DNA of 64,000 nt, taken from contig OY978527.1 in assembly GCA_963854835.1 (NCBI GenBank), positions 24,270,557 through 24,334,556 on the forward strand, in the 5' to 3' direction. A program made the position numbers and the translations under genes. The notes under the pieces were generated by a model. It ran no database searches. It was not told the DNA's origin and was given only the letters and a program-made list of their open reading frames with translations. This stretch comes from Megamerina dolium. Lineage: Eukaryota; Arthropoda; Insecta; Diptera; Megamerinidae. Of this stretch, positions 9,581 through 19,987 are shown in pieces; position 1 is the first letter of the stretch, and each line of letters begins with the position of its first letter.

Positions 9581-12229
9581 TTACAGCATATTCAGTGTGT
9601 CTTTTCTTTTTAATCGACGATGCCCCTTGCTCAGCAACAATTGCCTAGCAAGGGGATTCGGATGATTGTGTAATTTTTGAATGTAGCTTCTGCAGGACAT
9701 TGCAACTTCCTCAGAAATTGTGGATACATTTAAATCTCGATGGATGTTAACGTTCCTCATATACCAAGGCGCGTTTACAATAATTCGCAGACACTTGGAT
9801 TGTATTCGCTGCAATTTTTCGATATTAGAGGGAGATGCGGTGCCCCAAAACTGAATACCATAAGTCCAGATTGGTTTCAGGATTGCTTTATATAATAGCA
9901 CTTTGTATTCAAGATTCAACTTTGATCTTTTGTGTAACAGCCACCATAACTGATTCATTTTAAGCTTGATCTGAGTTTTCTTTGCCTCTATGTGATTTTT
10001 CCATGTCAGCCTTCTGTCGAGGTGAATACCCAAGTACTTTGTTGAGGAACATTGTGGAACTGATTGGCCATTAATTTTAAGTGGGGGACATGTATCTAGC
10101 CTTAGCGTGAAGGTTACATGTACGCTCTTTGATTCATTGACTTTTATACGCCATTTTGCTAGCCAGATTTCGAGAGAATCGACATGAGTCTGCAGGAGTT
10201 TAGTAGCTTCTATGGGGTTAGAGCGAGAGCACAATATTGCCGTATCATCAGCAAAGGTCGATATGAATGTATAGTTATTGTTGGGCATATCTGAAGTGTA
10301 TAAGAGATACAGTAAGGGACCCAAAACGCTTCCTTGAGGAACGCCAGCGTGAATATCCAATGGATTTGTTGTGTAATCCTTGTGATGTACGAGAAATTGT
10401 CTTTTCGTGAGGTAGCTACTAAGCAATGAGGAGACATTTGCAGGCAGTAATAGTTTGAGTTTGTAAATAAGGCCATCGTGCCATACTTTATCGAAAGCTT
10501 GAGTGATATCAAGAAAGACAGCTGAGCAGTACTTTTTTTCTTCAAAAGTGTTCCTTATCAGAGTTACAATGCGGTGGACTTGTTCTATTGTGCCGTGCTG
10601 TTTTCTAAATCCAAACTGATGTTGAGGAATCAGTTGGTTGAGATTAATAAATGGAGTTATATTCATGACAAGTAGCTTTTCGAATACTTTAGAAAGTAGA
10701 GGCAGGAGGCTGATAGGTCTGTACGATGCAACTTTTGTAGGGTCTTTTCCTGGTTTTGCTATCATAATAATTTTTGAAGTTTTCCAGCATTTGGGATAGT
10801 GTTTAATACGAAGGATAGCATTGAAAATGTGCATCAGATGAATTACTGAAGCCGGAGGTAGCTCTTTTATCATTTTACCGGTAATTTTATCTGGACCAGG
10901 TGATTTTTTTGGGTTTAAATCTTTATAAATTGCTTTGAATATGTCCTTTTTTTTAATTTTGAGCGTTATTGAGCAAGGTTGAGAAGTTAATATTGGTAAT
11001 GAGGACTGTGAAGAGGGTGGATTGGGTGTAAACACACTTTTTAGGTGGTTTGCAAAAGCCAAACCCTTCTCACAGTTGCTTCTAGCCCAATTACCGTCAC
11101 TCAAACGGATGGGGGAATCAGTGAGAATTGGCCGATTTGATTTTTTTGCTGATTTCCACAAATAGTAGTCTGACGCTTCACCAGGTGTTAATTTCGCTAT
11201 GTGCTCTTCTAACTCTTTGTTGTTTTTATTTTTTAAAGCTTGCTTTAACTTTCGAGTGCAGTGCTGTAGCTGTGTTTTCAGATTCGGTGATCTGAATTCT
11301 TGCCATTGTCTTCGGAGTCTTCTTTTCTGTCTTACTAGCAATTCAATATCGGCTGGTGTGTATGGGCTATAGTTTGATTGCTTGCATACCTTTGTGCAGG
11401 TGGCTGAGCTGAGAGCTAATGAGAGCAGCTGGTTGAATTTTTCGAGTGCTGAGTCTACATCGTGTCCATTTCTTAATACAGTACTCAGAGGAAGATGGGA
11501 ATTTATATATTTCTTGAATTTTAACCAGTCTATTTTCTTTCTAACGCAATTGCTTTGGGGGCTTGGTGATTTTATAGATATTACCGTGGGTGAGTGGTCA
11601 GATGATAGATCATAATTACACTCTGTGGAGATATTTTCCATCTGCAAACCTTTGGCGACTCCAAAGTCTATGAGATCGGGTATTTTCCTCTTGTCCGTCG
11701 GCCAATATGTCGGTTGACCATTTGAAATAACATCGTAGCCGTGGTTAGTGATGATTGAACATAGTCTTTTGCCTTTTGGAGTTATTAATCGGGAGCCCCA
11801 GTGAGTGTGTTTGGCGTTGAAATCGCCAGCAACCAAGAATTTGCTACCAAGAGTTGAGAAAAATTCTTTATATTGCTGTTCGGTAATACTGTATCTTGGG
11901 GGACAGTATATCGCAGATATTACTAGCTTAGAGATGTATTCTTCCAGACATATAGATGTTGCTTGCAAGTAGACGCTACTAAAATCTTCAAGAACATAAT
12001 GTTTTATTCTGCTTTTTATCAATATGGCAGTTCCTCCGCGTGCCTTACCATGCGGATGATTTGTGGTGTACAGTTTGTAATATGGTATTTGGTAGCAATT
12101 TTTGTCAGTGAAATGGGTCTCAGATATCATCATTATGTCGATTTGGCTGGATTCAAGGAATTGAATTAGCTCCAAACGGTGCTGGCTTAAGCCGTTGGCG
12201 TTCCAGTGGCATATCTTGAGACAACTCAT
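9581..12229 (-). CDS. Jockey ORF2: APE endonuclease and reverse transcriptase
   Basis: 882 residues. The product nicks target DNA and reverse-transcribes the element RNA at the nick. The N-terminus holds an APE-type endonuclease: ICHWNANGLS (Asn), MMISETHF (catalytic Glu), VAGDFNAKHTHWGS (Asp/Asn pair) and SSDHSPTV (Asp-His) near residue 210. The RT domain follows with KKSPGPDKITG, PISLLPLLSKVFEKLL, HQFGFRKQHGT, AVFLDITQAFDKVWHDG, GVPQGSVLGPLLYLLY and FADDTAIL (Asp pair near residues 661-662). The C-terminal part carries WGTASPSNIEKLQRIQSKCLR. The start ATG overlaps the ORF1 stop as ATGA (12229-12226), which points to coupled reinitiation. No stops or frameshifts are seen. FADD instead of YADD is common in this clade. 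Confidence 0.95.
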   Translation of the reverse strand: MSCLKICHWNANGLSQHRLELIQFLESSQIDIMMISETHFTDKNCYQIPYYKLYTTNHPHGKARGGTAILIKSRIKHYVLEDFSSVYLQATSICLEEYISKLVISAIYCPPRYSITEQQYKEFFSTLGSKFLVAGDFNAKHTHWGSRLITPKGKRLCSIITNHGYDVISNGQPTYWPTDKRKIPDLIDFGVAKGLQMENISTECNYDLSSDHSPTVISIKSPSPQSNCVRKKIDWLKFKKYINSHLPLSTVLRNGHDVDSALEKFNQLLSLALSSATCTKVCKQSNYSPYTPADIELLVRQKRRLRRQWQEFRSPNLKTQLQHCTRKLKQALKNKNNKELEEHIAKLTPGEASDYYLWKSAKKSNRPILTDSPIRLSDGNWARSNCEKGLAFANHLKSVFTPNPPSSQSSLPILTSQPCSITLKIKKKDIFKAIYKDLNPKKSPGPDKITGKMIKELPPASVIHLMHIFNAILRIKHYPKCWKTSKIIMIAKPGKDPTKVASYRPISLLPLLSKVFEKLLVMNITPFINLNQLIPQHQFGFRKQHGTIEQVHRIVTLIRNTFEEKKYCSAVFLDITQAFDKVWHDGLIYKLKLLLPANVSSLLSSYLTKRQFLVHHKDYTTNPLDIHAGVPQGSVLGPLLYLLYTSDMPNNNYTFISTFADDTAILCSRSNPIEATKLLQTHVDSLEIWLAKWRIKVNESKSVHVTFTLRLDTCPPLKINGQSVPQCSSTKYLGIHLDRRLTWKNHIEAKKTQIKLKMNQLWWLLHKRSKLNLEYKVLLYKAILKPIWTYGIQFWGTASPSNIEKLQRIQSKCLRIIVNAPWYMRNVNIHRDLNVSTISEEVAMSCRSYIQKLHNHPNPLARQLLLSKGHRRLKRKDTLNML

Positions 12230-13839
12230 GGTCTGGATAGCAATGTTTGGAGTAACATCGATTGATTTTTCATCATTTCTTGCATCATTGTTTGCATTGA
12301 GTTCATGAATTGGTTCATATTCTGAATCAATGTTTGAAGCAAATGTTCAAGGGTACTTGGCTGTTGGGTGGGCAGTGAGTGTTTCTGCTCATTATTTACA
12401 TTGCTTTGTTGGTGTGGGTTTTGTTTTAACACGCTAGCGTATGAATTGGTTTGATTCTTGTTTGGGATTGCAGAGAAGAATTGTGTTGCATCAATATTTT
12501 GTCTCTTACTTGAGTTGGCTATCTGAGTTTGCTCAACTGGTTTTAGAGGTTGATTGCTAGCGGAGAAATTTAGCTTTAGGGTTGTATATACTGGGCAACC
12601 TCTATAATTTGCGGTGTGATTACCTCCACAATTGCTGCATTTTTTCATGCTAGCATCGCCTTTAGATTTTGGGCATATGTTTGATTTATGGAGATCTCCA
12701 CAAATCACACAAACAGCTGGCAGGGTACAATATGTCTTAGTATGTCCATATTCTTGGCAGTTGCTGCACTGAGGAGGTCCAGTTCTCTTATGGGGTTCTT
12801 CGATTGTGATTTTGCGATGCAATAAATATCGAATTTTATATATGGGGTGTACTTCACCTTTTTTTAGGGGTTTTGTTTCAGGCTGAAGCTCAATACGATA
12901 TAACGGTTGAGGTATATTGCTCTTGTTGAGGATGTTGAATACTGTTTTGGCTTGAAACCCTTCTTCCTGGAGGGCAAGTTTGATTTCGTTAATATCAACG
13001 TTGGGTTCGACGCCTTTGAGTACAACGATTAAGCCCTTACTACTTTTTAGCTGATATGTGTAGTAATTCTTTTTTACAGCATCAAATTCCGCTATTACTT
13101 TGCGATAATGAGTTTCGCTGTAGATTTGCACTTTTGTTTCCTCAATTTGGCCTTTGCGAATAGGAACAACATGGAAATTCTTTGGTCCTATAAGACTTGT
13201 AATTCTAGAAATCAACTTATATGAGTTGCGTTCTCTCAAGAAAATGGGTGGGGGTTTGAAATTTTTCTTGGAGATAATATTTTCGTCACTTTCATCACCT
13301 GAAAGCAGAGCGTATCTATTTTCCGAACTAATAGGGACAGTGTTCTGTTTTTGAATTTTTGTTGAATTCATTTGTTTTGAATTTTGCGGACTTCTCTTTC
13401 GCTTTACTACAGTAATGTAGCAATCAATACCAGTTTGAACAGCAACTGGTTCTTTATTAGTCATCGCACTAGTTGCTTTAACTACTGGGTCATGCACTTC
13501 AGTAGAAGTGCCGTTATTTGATTGCTTTGATGTTGTAGCTGTTGGTGTTACAGCAGGAGAAGCACATTGTACACTCCACGGTATAGAGGGAGATAGTATA
13601 TCACGATAGAACATATTATTTTTTTTGTCTGTATTTATTGTTGTTGCAAAATTTGATGAATTTTTAATATGTGCAGGCAAAAGATTTGCACTGTTACTTT
13701 CACTTGTGCAGTGTGTATCAACTGTTTTATTTGATAATGCACTTATCGGGGGGGTTTGCGCGGGTGATTGCAAATTATTGTTTACACACACATTAACAGG
13801 CGATTGCCGTTGCCGGAGAGGAGAGCGCTGAACACTCAT
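12226..13839 (-). CDS. Jockey ORF1: Gag-like RNA-binding protein
   Basis: 537 residues. ORF1 proteins of jockey elements bind the element RNA and help target the particle. The N-terminal third is Ser/Asn/Thr-rich and probably disordered. The middle (about residues 210-345) resembles the PRE_C2HC region, with YTYQLKSSKGLIVVLKGVEP and a basic stretch before the fingers. From residue 358 come three zinc knuckles: CSNCQEYGHTKTYC (CX2CX4HX4C), CVICGDLHKSNIC (CX2CX3HX4C) and CSNCGGNHTANYRGC (CX2CX3HX6C). The C-terminus is Gln/Asn/Met-rich (NQFMNSMQTMMQEMM) and may form a coiled coil. The stop overlaps the ORF2 start. Confidence 0.93.
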   Translation of the reverse strand: MSVQRSPLRQRQSPVNVCVNNNLQSPAQTPPISALSNKTVDTHCTSESNSANLLPAHIKNSSNFATTINTDKKNNMFYRDILSPSIPWSVQCASPAVTPTATTSKQSNNGTSTEVHDPVVKATSAMTNKEPVAVQTGIDCYITVVKRKRSPQNSKQMNSTKIQKQNTVPISSENRYALLSGDESDENIISKKNFKPPPIFLRERNSYKLISRITSLIGPKNFHVVPIRKGQIEETKVQIYSETHYRKVIAEFDAVKKNYYTYQLKSSKGLIVVLKGVEPNVDINEIKLALQEEGFQAKTVFNILNKSNIPQPLYRIELQPETKPLKKGEVHPIYKIRYLLHRKITIEEPHKRTGPPQCSNCQEYGHTKTYCTLPAVCVICGDLHKSNICPKSKGDASMKKCSNCGGNHTANYRGCPVYTTLKLNFSASNQPLKPVEQTQIANSSKRQNIDATQFFSAIPNKNQTNSYASVLKQNPHQQSNVNNEQKHSLPTQQPSTLEHLLQTLIQNMNQFMNSMQTMMQEMMKNQSMLLQTLLSRP

Positions 13840-13916
13840 ACTGTAAAAAAAATGTTTGCAAATTATATTATTATTTTATTTGTTTTTTTTTTTTTTTTCT
13901 AAAAATCAAAAGAAAG

Positions 13917-13948
13917 ACGTCCACTCTTATTGGTGACTTTCGCGAAAC
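13917..13948 (-). promoter_or_regulatory. Putative internal promoter with DPE-like motif
   Basis: If transcription starts at the 5' end of the element (13948, next to the target duplication), GGACGT falls at about +27 to +32. A downstream promoter element of the form RGWYV near +28 is the known arrangement in TATA-less jockey, Doc, F and I elements. The match is one base off the canonical spacing, which is within the uncertainty of the 5' end. No TATA box is evident. Confidence 0.45.
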
Positions 13949-14019
13949 TTTGTAAGATTTGAATACTTATTGTTAGTTTCTAGGTATATTAGAAAGATTC
14001 AATAATGCTTAGTATTAAA
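13949..14019 (+). pseudogene. Older jockey copy, 3' end (right part)
   Basis: This resumes the 3' untranslated region interrupted at 9432: TTTGTAAGATTTGAATACTT, then TTAGTTTCTAGG and AGAAAGATTCAATAA, closely matching the end of other copies (for example 19700-19760 and 38965-39015). It ends in an A run at about 14009-14019. Confidence 0.88.
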
Positions 14020-14029
14020 AAAAAAAATA

Positions 14030-14276
14030 TTAATTCGTCATCCGTGTAGAACTGTATGCCAGGCGGATCTGTAATTTTAAATTTATCCCAACTTATCATC
14101 GTTGTGTAAGCATTGCAATTGATTACGCCATGTTTAGGCATATGAAATTTATAAAATTTTGCAGGTACAAACATCCATAGGAATTGACATAAATTTTGCA
14201 AATACTTAATATAATTAATCGGTGTACAAATAAATTTTGTCATATTTTTCATGAATTTCATATATATTAAAAACAT
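14030..14276 (-). other. Unidentified protein-like ORF fragment
   Basis: The minus strand encodes a stretch with balanced composition: NYIKYLQNLCQFLWMFVPAK, then FHMPKHGVINCNAYTTMISW and DKFKITDPPGIQFYTDDEL. It does not look like random AT-rich sequence, and the frame closes only after the older jockey tail begins. I recognise no family. It may be an orphan exon or the coding fragment of an old transposon; a mariner relic lies just upstream on the same strand. The ATG used is arbitrary. Confidence 0.3.
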
Positions 14277-14309
14277 ACTTGTGACAAAGCTTAATAATCG
14301 AAATATTCG

Positions 14310-14620
14310 CTATCACTATATATGGTATTTTGCATTTGTTGATATCGTTCAGCTATGACAGTTTGACATGGATCATCAAGCTAACTTTGAATTTCTTCGT
14401 ACATAACCTTTTTTGGAAGGCCGGTACGTGAATCATCCTCAAGGTAAAAATGATTGCCGCTGAATCTTGCAAATCATATTTGTACTGTTCCAAGATTCAC
14501 ATTATTGTCAAACAGTCGAATTAATCAATTTCACAGCTTCCGCAGTACTTTTTTTCATTTGAAAACAAAATAAAATAGAATTGCATGAATGTTGCTTATC
14601 AACATCCATCTCTTTTAAAT
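14310..14620 (-). pseudogene. mariner transposase N-terminal relic
   Basis: Across two or three frames the minus strand reads KKSTAEAVKLINSTFD/V..., then VQIWFARF, NHFYLEDDSRTGLPKK and a DDPCQTVIAE-like block. This is the usual order of a mariner helix-turn-helix region (AAREIN...VQRWFAKFRSGDFSLED.PRSGRP). Stops and frameshifts break it, and the catalytic domain is absent. Confidence 0.55.
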
Positions 14621-14629
14621 TTAAAACAT

Positions 14630-15680
14630 ACTGAATGGCAGCTTGTAAACGATTGACACTTTTGTCATATAAAGCAATTACTAAGCTACAAATACCCAAA
14701 ATAGCGAGCGAAATAGATGCCTTTAAGTATGTCTTTTAATATAACCAACCTTAATAGTAATTGCTCGCATAATTTGCTCTTTATTGTTATTAATTTCAAT
14801 GATATCATTTGCATTCATTTTAGTAATTAATTTCAATTTTGCAACATTCCTAACGTCATTGATTGATGTACAATCCCATATATGAAGGTGATGTCTCCTT
14901 TATTGCTGTTGTATTCTCTTTTGTGAACTATTATAATATGTATATACTTATTTTAAGAAAGTTTATAATAAATGTTTAAACCTTAAAATATTACTTTTAA
15001 TAAATAATTATAAATTAGTAAATCAATAATTCATTGTTAAATTATTTCAAATAGTTCACTATATTTAAAAAAAAAATTAGCAATAAGGTATTAATAATAT
15101 TAACTAATTATGGTTCTGTCAAAATATTCTTCTAATTCATGGTCAGGCTAATAAATAATTTTATTTTCCTTTATTTTCTGTATCTGTTTAAGCATGAAAA
15201 TACTAATATTTTTGGTAGAAAATTGCAGCGGCGCAAATATCTTTTGCAAGGACGTAGGTGTTTCCTTTATCCGATATTGATAAAACCCCACGAAACCGCT
15301 AATAATAATAAAAAATTGATGTGGTTAAAATTTTATTGCTCTACGGCAAGTCCCACATATTTTTGAGTCAAATACCCCAAATGTATTCTCAGACGAGAAG
15401 GATCAGAAGCATTGAGGATCCTGGATAAGAAAATCAGGACCGAGTTACAGAATCCACATGTAATTTAGGGCCATCGGTTGCTCGATCATGGATCAGAAGG
15501 ATCCGGTTTCGCCATGTAAAGTAAAAAGTGTAACTTTAAATAAATTGTCGATTGCAGATATAGCCAATCATAATCATAGTCAGTGTCAGTCGAAAGCGGC
15601 AGTTCAGACAGTTAATTGAGACTATTAGTTTCATTTCTAAGTTTCAGTCTGTCTTTATTATTCAAATACATGGTATTTAA
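14630..15680. other. Noncoding stretch
   Basis: AT-rich with no recognised gene. A block near 15690-15740 (CCAGTATTTCCGTACGA) recurs at 27736-27752, and a weaker relative occurs at 29845-29875, so a short dispersed repeat passes through here. Confidence 0.35.
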
Positions 15681-15855
15681 TACAATTTTACATTCCCAGT
15701 ATTTCCGTACGACGATCCACTATTTTGACGATGACAAATCAGTACTTAGTGTTGTCGTCATCGTTACACTTTTTTCTATTGGTGAACTGGTACGTATCAC
15801 ACATTCACACAATATTCAGCATTATTATTTTTTTTATTGCCATAAACATACAATA

Positions 15856-16273
15856 GCGGTCCCAGAACTACCCGACCTAACAAAGAAAGCAACATATTTG
15901 GGAAAATTTTTCTTTATTTCTTGTTTGTCTTAGCAGCTGGTACGACCTCGTTTAACTCTGCCACCCAATATTTTATAGTCGTAAACGAAGGAGCAGGCAC
16001 CCCCAGAGTAGTTCGACTTTAATATTCGTTGGAATGAGACCTTTCAAATGAAAGTATTGAATTACATAACGGAGACCAATTTTTTTCATATTTACAAATA
16101 CACCTAGGTCGTTAACTTTGAGATGGCTCCAAAAAAATACTAAACAACGTGGTGCCTTGAAACTTAAAACATATGTTTTATAAAGTTGATAAGTTAAATT
16201 ACTTTTCAAAAAAATATTTTTTTTCAAACTACTGCCGCCATCTATATGTCAGTTCGGGTAGTTCTGGGACCGC
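15856..16273. mobile_element. MITE with ~20-bp terminal inverted repeats
   Basis: GCGGTCCCAGAACTACCCGA at 15856-15875 is the reverse complement of 16254-16273 with no mismatch seen. The interior of about 380 bp has no transposase-like coding. No clear target duplication was found, so the superfamily is not assigned. Confidence 0.75.
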
Positions 16274-16489
16274 CCTCGTATGGATACCATATGGGTCCAA
16301 TATGTATGTATATATGTGTGTGCATAAGCATTTAACTACGTAAAAATGCAAGTGTGCTATTGGTATGCATATGTGATCATATGACACCATTATACATTAC
16401 ATAATTTATTTGCATACCTGTTAGTAAAGTTAATGTGTGTATAGTTGTGTATTAAAGGACAACTTAAGTCTACCGGATATTTCTCACGG

Positions 16490-17557
16490 TCTATTAGTTC
16501 GGAAAATAGATACGCACTGCTTTCAGGTGATGAAAGTGACGAAAATATTATTACCAAGAAACATTTCAAACCCCCATCCATTTTCTTAAGAGAACGCAAC
16601 TCAGATAAGTTGATTTCCAGAATTACAAGTCTTATAGGACCAAAGAATTTCCACGTTGTTCCTATTCGCAAAGCCCAAATTGAGGAAAAGAAAGTGCAAA
16701 TCTACAGCGAAACTCTTTATCGCAAAGTAATTGCAGAACTGGAAAAAAGAATTACTACACATATCAGCTAAAAAGTAGTAAGGGCTTAATCGTTGTACTC
16801 AAAGGCGTCGAACCCAACGTTGATATTAACGCAATAAAACTTACTCTTCAGGAAGAAGGGTTTCAAGCCAAAACAGTATTCAACATTCTCAACAAGAGCA
16901 ATATACCTCAACCGTTATATCGTATTGAGCTTCAGCCTGAAACAAAACCTCTAAAAAAAGGGGAATTACACCCCATATATAAAATTCGATATTTATTGCA
17001 TCGCAAAATCACAATCGAAGAACCCCATAAGAGAACTGGACCTCCTCAGTGCAGCAACTGCCAAGAATATGGACATACTAAGACATATTGTACCCTGCCA
17101 GCTGTTTGTGTGATTTGTGGAGATCTTCATAAATCAAACATATGCCCAAAGTCTAAAGGCGATGCTAGCATGAAATTGTGGAGGTAATCACACCACAAAT
17201 TATAGTGGTTGCCCAGTATATACAACCCTAAAGCTAAATATCTCCGCTAGCAATTAACCTCTAAAACCAGTTGAGCAAACTCAGATAGCCAACTCAAGTA
17301 AGAGACAAAATATTGATGCAACACAATTCTTCTCTGCAATCCCAAACAAGAATCAAACCAATTCATACGCTAGTGTGTTAAAACAAAACCCACACCAACA
17401 AAGCAGTGTAAATAATGAGCACTCACTGCCCACCCAACAGCCAAGTACCCTTGAACATTTGCTTCAAACATTAATTCAGAATATGAACCAATTCATGAAC
17501 TCAATGCAAACAATGATGAAAAATCAATCGATGTTACTACAAACATTGCTATCCATG
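16490..17557 (+). pseudogene. Jockey ORF1 remnant
   Basis: It covers the ORF1 middle and C-terminal part. Frameshifts near 16735 and 17175 split it. The first two zinc knuckles (CSNCQEYGHTKTYC and CVICGDLHKSNIC) are intact. The third is lost because bases are missing after DASMK. The end joins ORF2 with the same ATGA overlap at 17555-17558. Confidence 0.85.
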
Positions 17558-19660
17558 AGTCGTCTCAAGATATGCCACTGGAACGCCAACGGCTTAAGCC
17601 AGCACCGTTTGGAGCTAATTCAATTCCTTGAATCCAACCAGATCGATACAATGATGATATCTGAGACCCATTTCACTGACAAAAATTGCTACCAAATACC
17701 ATATTACAAACTGTACACCACAAATCATCCGCATGGTAAGGCACGCGGAGGAACTGCCATATTGATAAAAAGCAGAATAAAACATCATGTTCTCGAAGAT
17801 TTCAGTAGCGTCTACTTGCAAGCAACATCTATATGTCTGGAAGAATACATCTCTAAGCTAGTAATATCTGCGATATACTGTCCCCCAAGATACAGTATTA
17901 CCGAACAGCAATATAAAGAATTTTTCTCAACTCTTGGTAGCAAATTCTTGGTTGCTGGCGATTTCAACGCCAAACACACTCACTGGGGCTCCAGCCTAAT
18001 AACTCCAAAAGGCAGAAGACTATGTGCAATCATCACTAACCACGGCTACGATGTTATTTCAAATGGTCAACCGACATATTGGCCGACGGACAAGAGGAAG
18101 ATACCCGATCTCATAGACTTTGGAGTCGCCAAAAGTTTGCAGATTGAAAATATCTCCACAGAGTGTAATTATGATCTATCATCTAACCACTCACCCACGG
18201 TATTATCTATAAAATCACCAAGCCCCCAAGGCAATTGCATTAGAAAGAAAATATACTGGTTGAAATTCAAGAAACATATAAATTCCCCTTTCCTCTAAGT
18301 ACTGTATTAAGAAATGGACACTATGTAGACTCAGCACTCGAAAAATTCAACCAGCTGCTCTCATTAGCTCTCAGCTCAGCCAACTGCACAAGGGTATGTA
18401 AGCAATCAAACTATAGCCCATACACACCAGCCGACATTGAATTGCTATTAAGACAGAAAAGAAGACTCCGAAGGCAATGGCAAGAATTCATACCGAATCT
18501 GAAAACACAGCTACAGCACTGCACTCGAAAGCAAGCCTTAAAAAAATAAAAACAAAGAGTTAGAAGAGCACATAGCCAAATTAACACCTGGTGAAGCGTC
18601 AGACTACTCTTTGTGGAAATCAGCAAAAAACTCAAATCGGCAAATTCTTACTGATTCCTCCATCCATTTGAGTGACGGTAATTGGGCTAGAAGCAACTAT
18701 GAGAAGGGTTTGGCTTTTGCAGACTACCTAAAAAGTGTGTTTACACCCAATCCACCCTCTTCACAGTCCTCATTACCAAAATTAACTTCTCAACCTTGCT
18801 CAATAACGCTCAAAATTAAAAAAAAGGACATATTTAAAGCAATTTATAAAGATTTAAACCCAAAAAATCACCTGGTCTAGATAAAATTACCGGTAAAATG
18901 ATAAAAAGAGCTACTTCCGGCTTCAGTAATTCATCTGATGCACATTTTCAATGCTATCCTTCGTATTAAACACTATCCCAAATGCTGGAAAACTTCAAAA
19001 ATTATTATGATAGCAAAACCAGGAAAAAACCCTTCAAAAGTCGCATCGTACAGACCTATCAGCCTCCTGCCTCTACTCTCTAAAGTATTCGAAAAGCTAC
19101 TTGTCGTGAATATAACTCCATTTATTAATCTCAACCAAAAGATTCCCCAACATCAGTTTGGATTTAAAAAACAGCACGGCACAATAGAACAAATCCACCG
19201 CATTGTAACTCTGATAAGGAACACTTTTGAAGAAAAAAAGTATTGCTCAGCTGTGTTTCTTTATATCACTCAAACTTTCGATAAAGTATGTACGATGGCC
19301 TTATTTACAACCTCATCCTATTACTGCCTGCAAATGTCTCCTCATTGCTTAGTAGCTACCTCACGAAAAGACAATTTCTCGTACATCACAAAGATTATAC
19401 AACAAATCCATTGGATATTCACGTTGGTGTTCCTCAAGAAAACGTTTTGGGCACCTTACTGTATCTCTTATACACTTCAGATATGCCCAACAATAACTAT
19501 ACATTCATATCGACCTTTGTTGATGATACGGCAATATTGTGCTCTCGCTCTAACCCCATAGAAGCTACTAAACTCCTGCAGACTCATGTCTGGCTAGCAG
19601 ACTCTCGAAATCTGGCTAGCAACATGTCCCCCACTTAAAATAAATGGCCAATCAGTTCCA
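17555..19660 (+). pseudogene. Jockey ORF2 remnant
   Basis: It begins MSRLKICHWNANGLS and keeps the endonuclease motifs (SETHF, VAGDFNAKHTHWGS; the last has become SSNHSPT instead of SSDHSPT). The frame breaks near 18297, 18500, 18540, 18870 and 19285. The RT catalytic motif has become FVDDTAIL, and GVPQGSVLG has become GVPQENVLG. The coding region stops after TKLLQTHVWLAD, where a deletion joins it to a later part. Clearly inactive. Confidence 0.88.
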
Positions 19661-19987
19661 CAATCTTCCTCAATAAAGTACTTGAATATCACATAATTTT
19701 AGTTAGTTTATAAGATTTGAATACTTATTGCTAGTTTCTAGGTATTTTAGAAAGATTCAAAAAAAAAAATGCTGAGCCAATGTTCTAGACCCAATTCACT
19801 TGCAAAGAAATAATTATAAAGTGGGCCATGATGAGCCCATTTGAATGACTTACTTAAAATTGCCGCAAAAACATCAGAGCCTGCTATAAAAACGGCTTTC
19901 AACATTTTTACACTTACGGGTAGAAATTAACACTTAATGAAAATTTCATTTCGTTACTACTCCTTTAGTTTTAGAGTTATAGCCTAA

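Larger units (their letters stand above)
9433..13948 (-). mobile_element. Full-length jockey-type non-LTR retrotransposon
   Basis: About 4.5 kb with a 5' untranslated region, ORF1, ORF2 and an A-rich 3' end (the T runs at 9433-9462 on the plus strand). It is flanked by the perfect 12-bp direct repeat TTTGTAAGATTT at 9421-9432 and 13949-13960. Both ORFs are uninterrupted, so this copy is a candidate for recent or current activity. It sits inside the 3' untranslated region of an older copy of its own family. It lacks RNase H and ends in poly-A, as expected for the jockey clade. Confidence 0.93.
16490..19760 (+). mobile_element. Jockey-type copy, truncated and internally deleted
   Basis: It starts within ORF1 at the SSENRYALLSGDESDEN segment and runs to the 3' untranslated end (AGAAAGATTCAA then an A run, about 19745-19769). 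Most of the ORF2 C-terminus and the start of the 3' untranslated region are deleted around 19625-19685. Compared with the full copy it has many point changes and several frameshifts. Confidence 0.88.
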
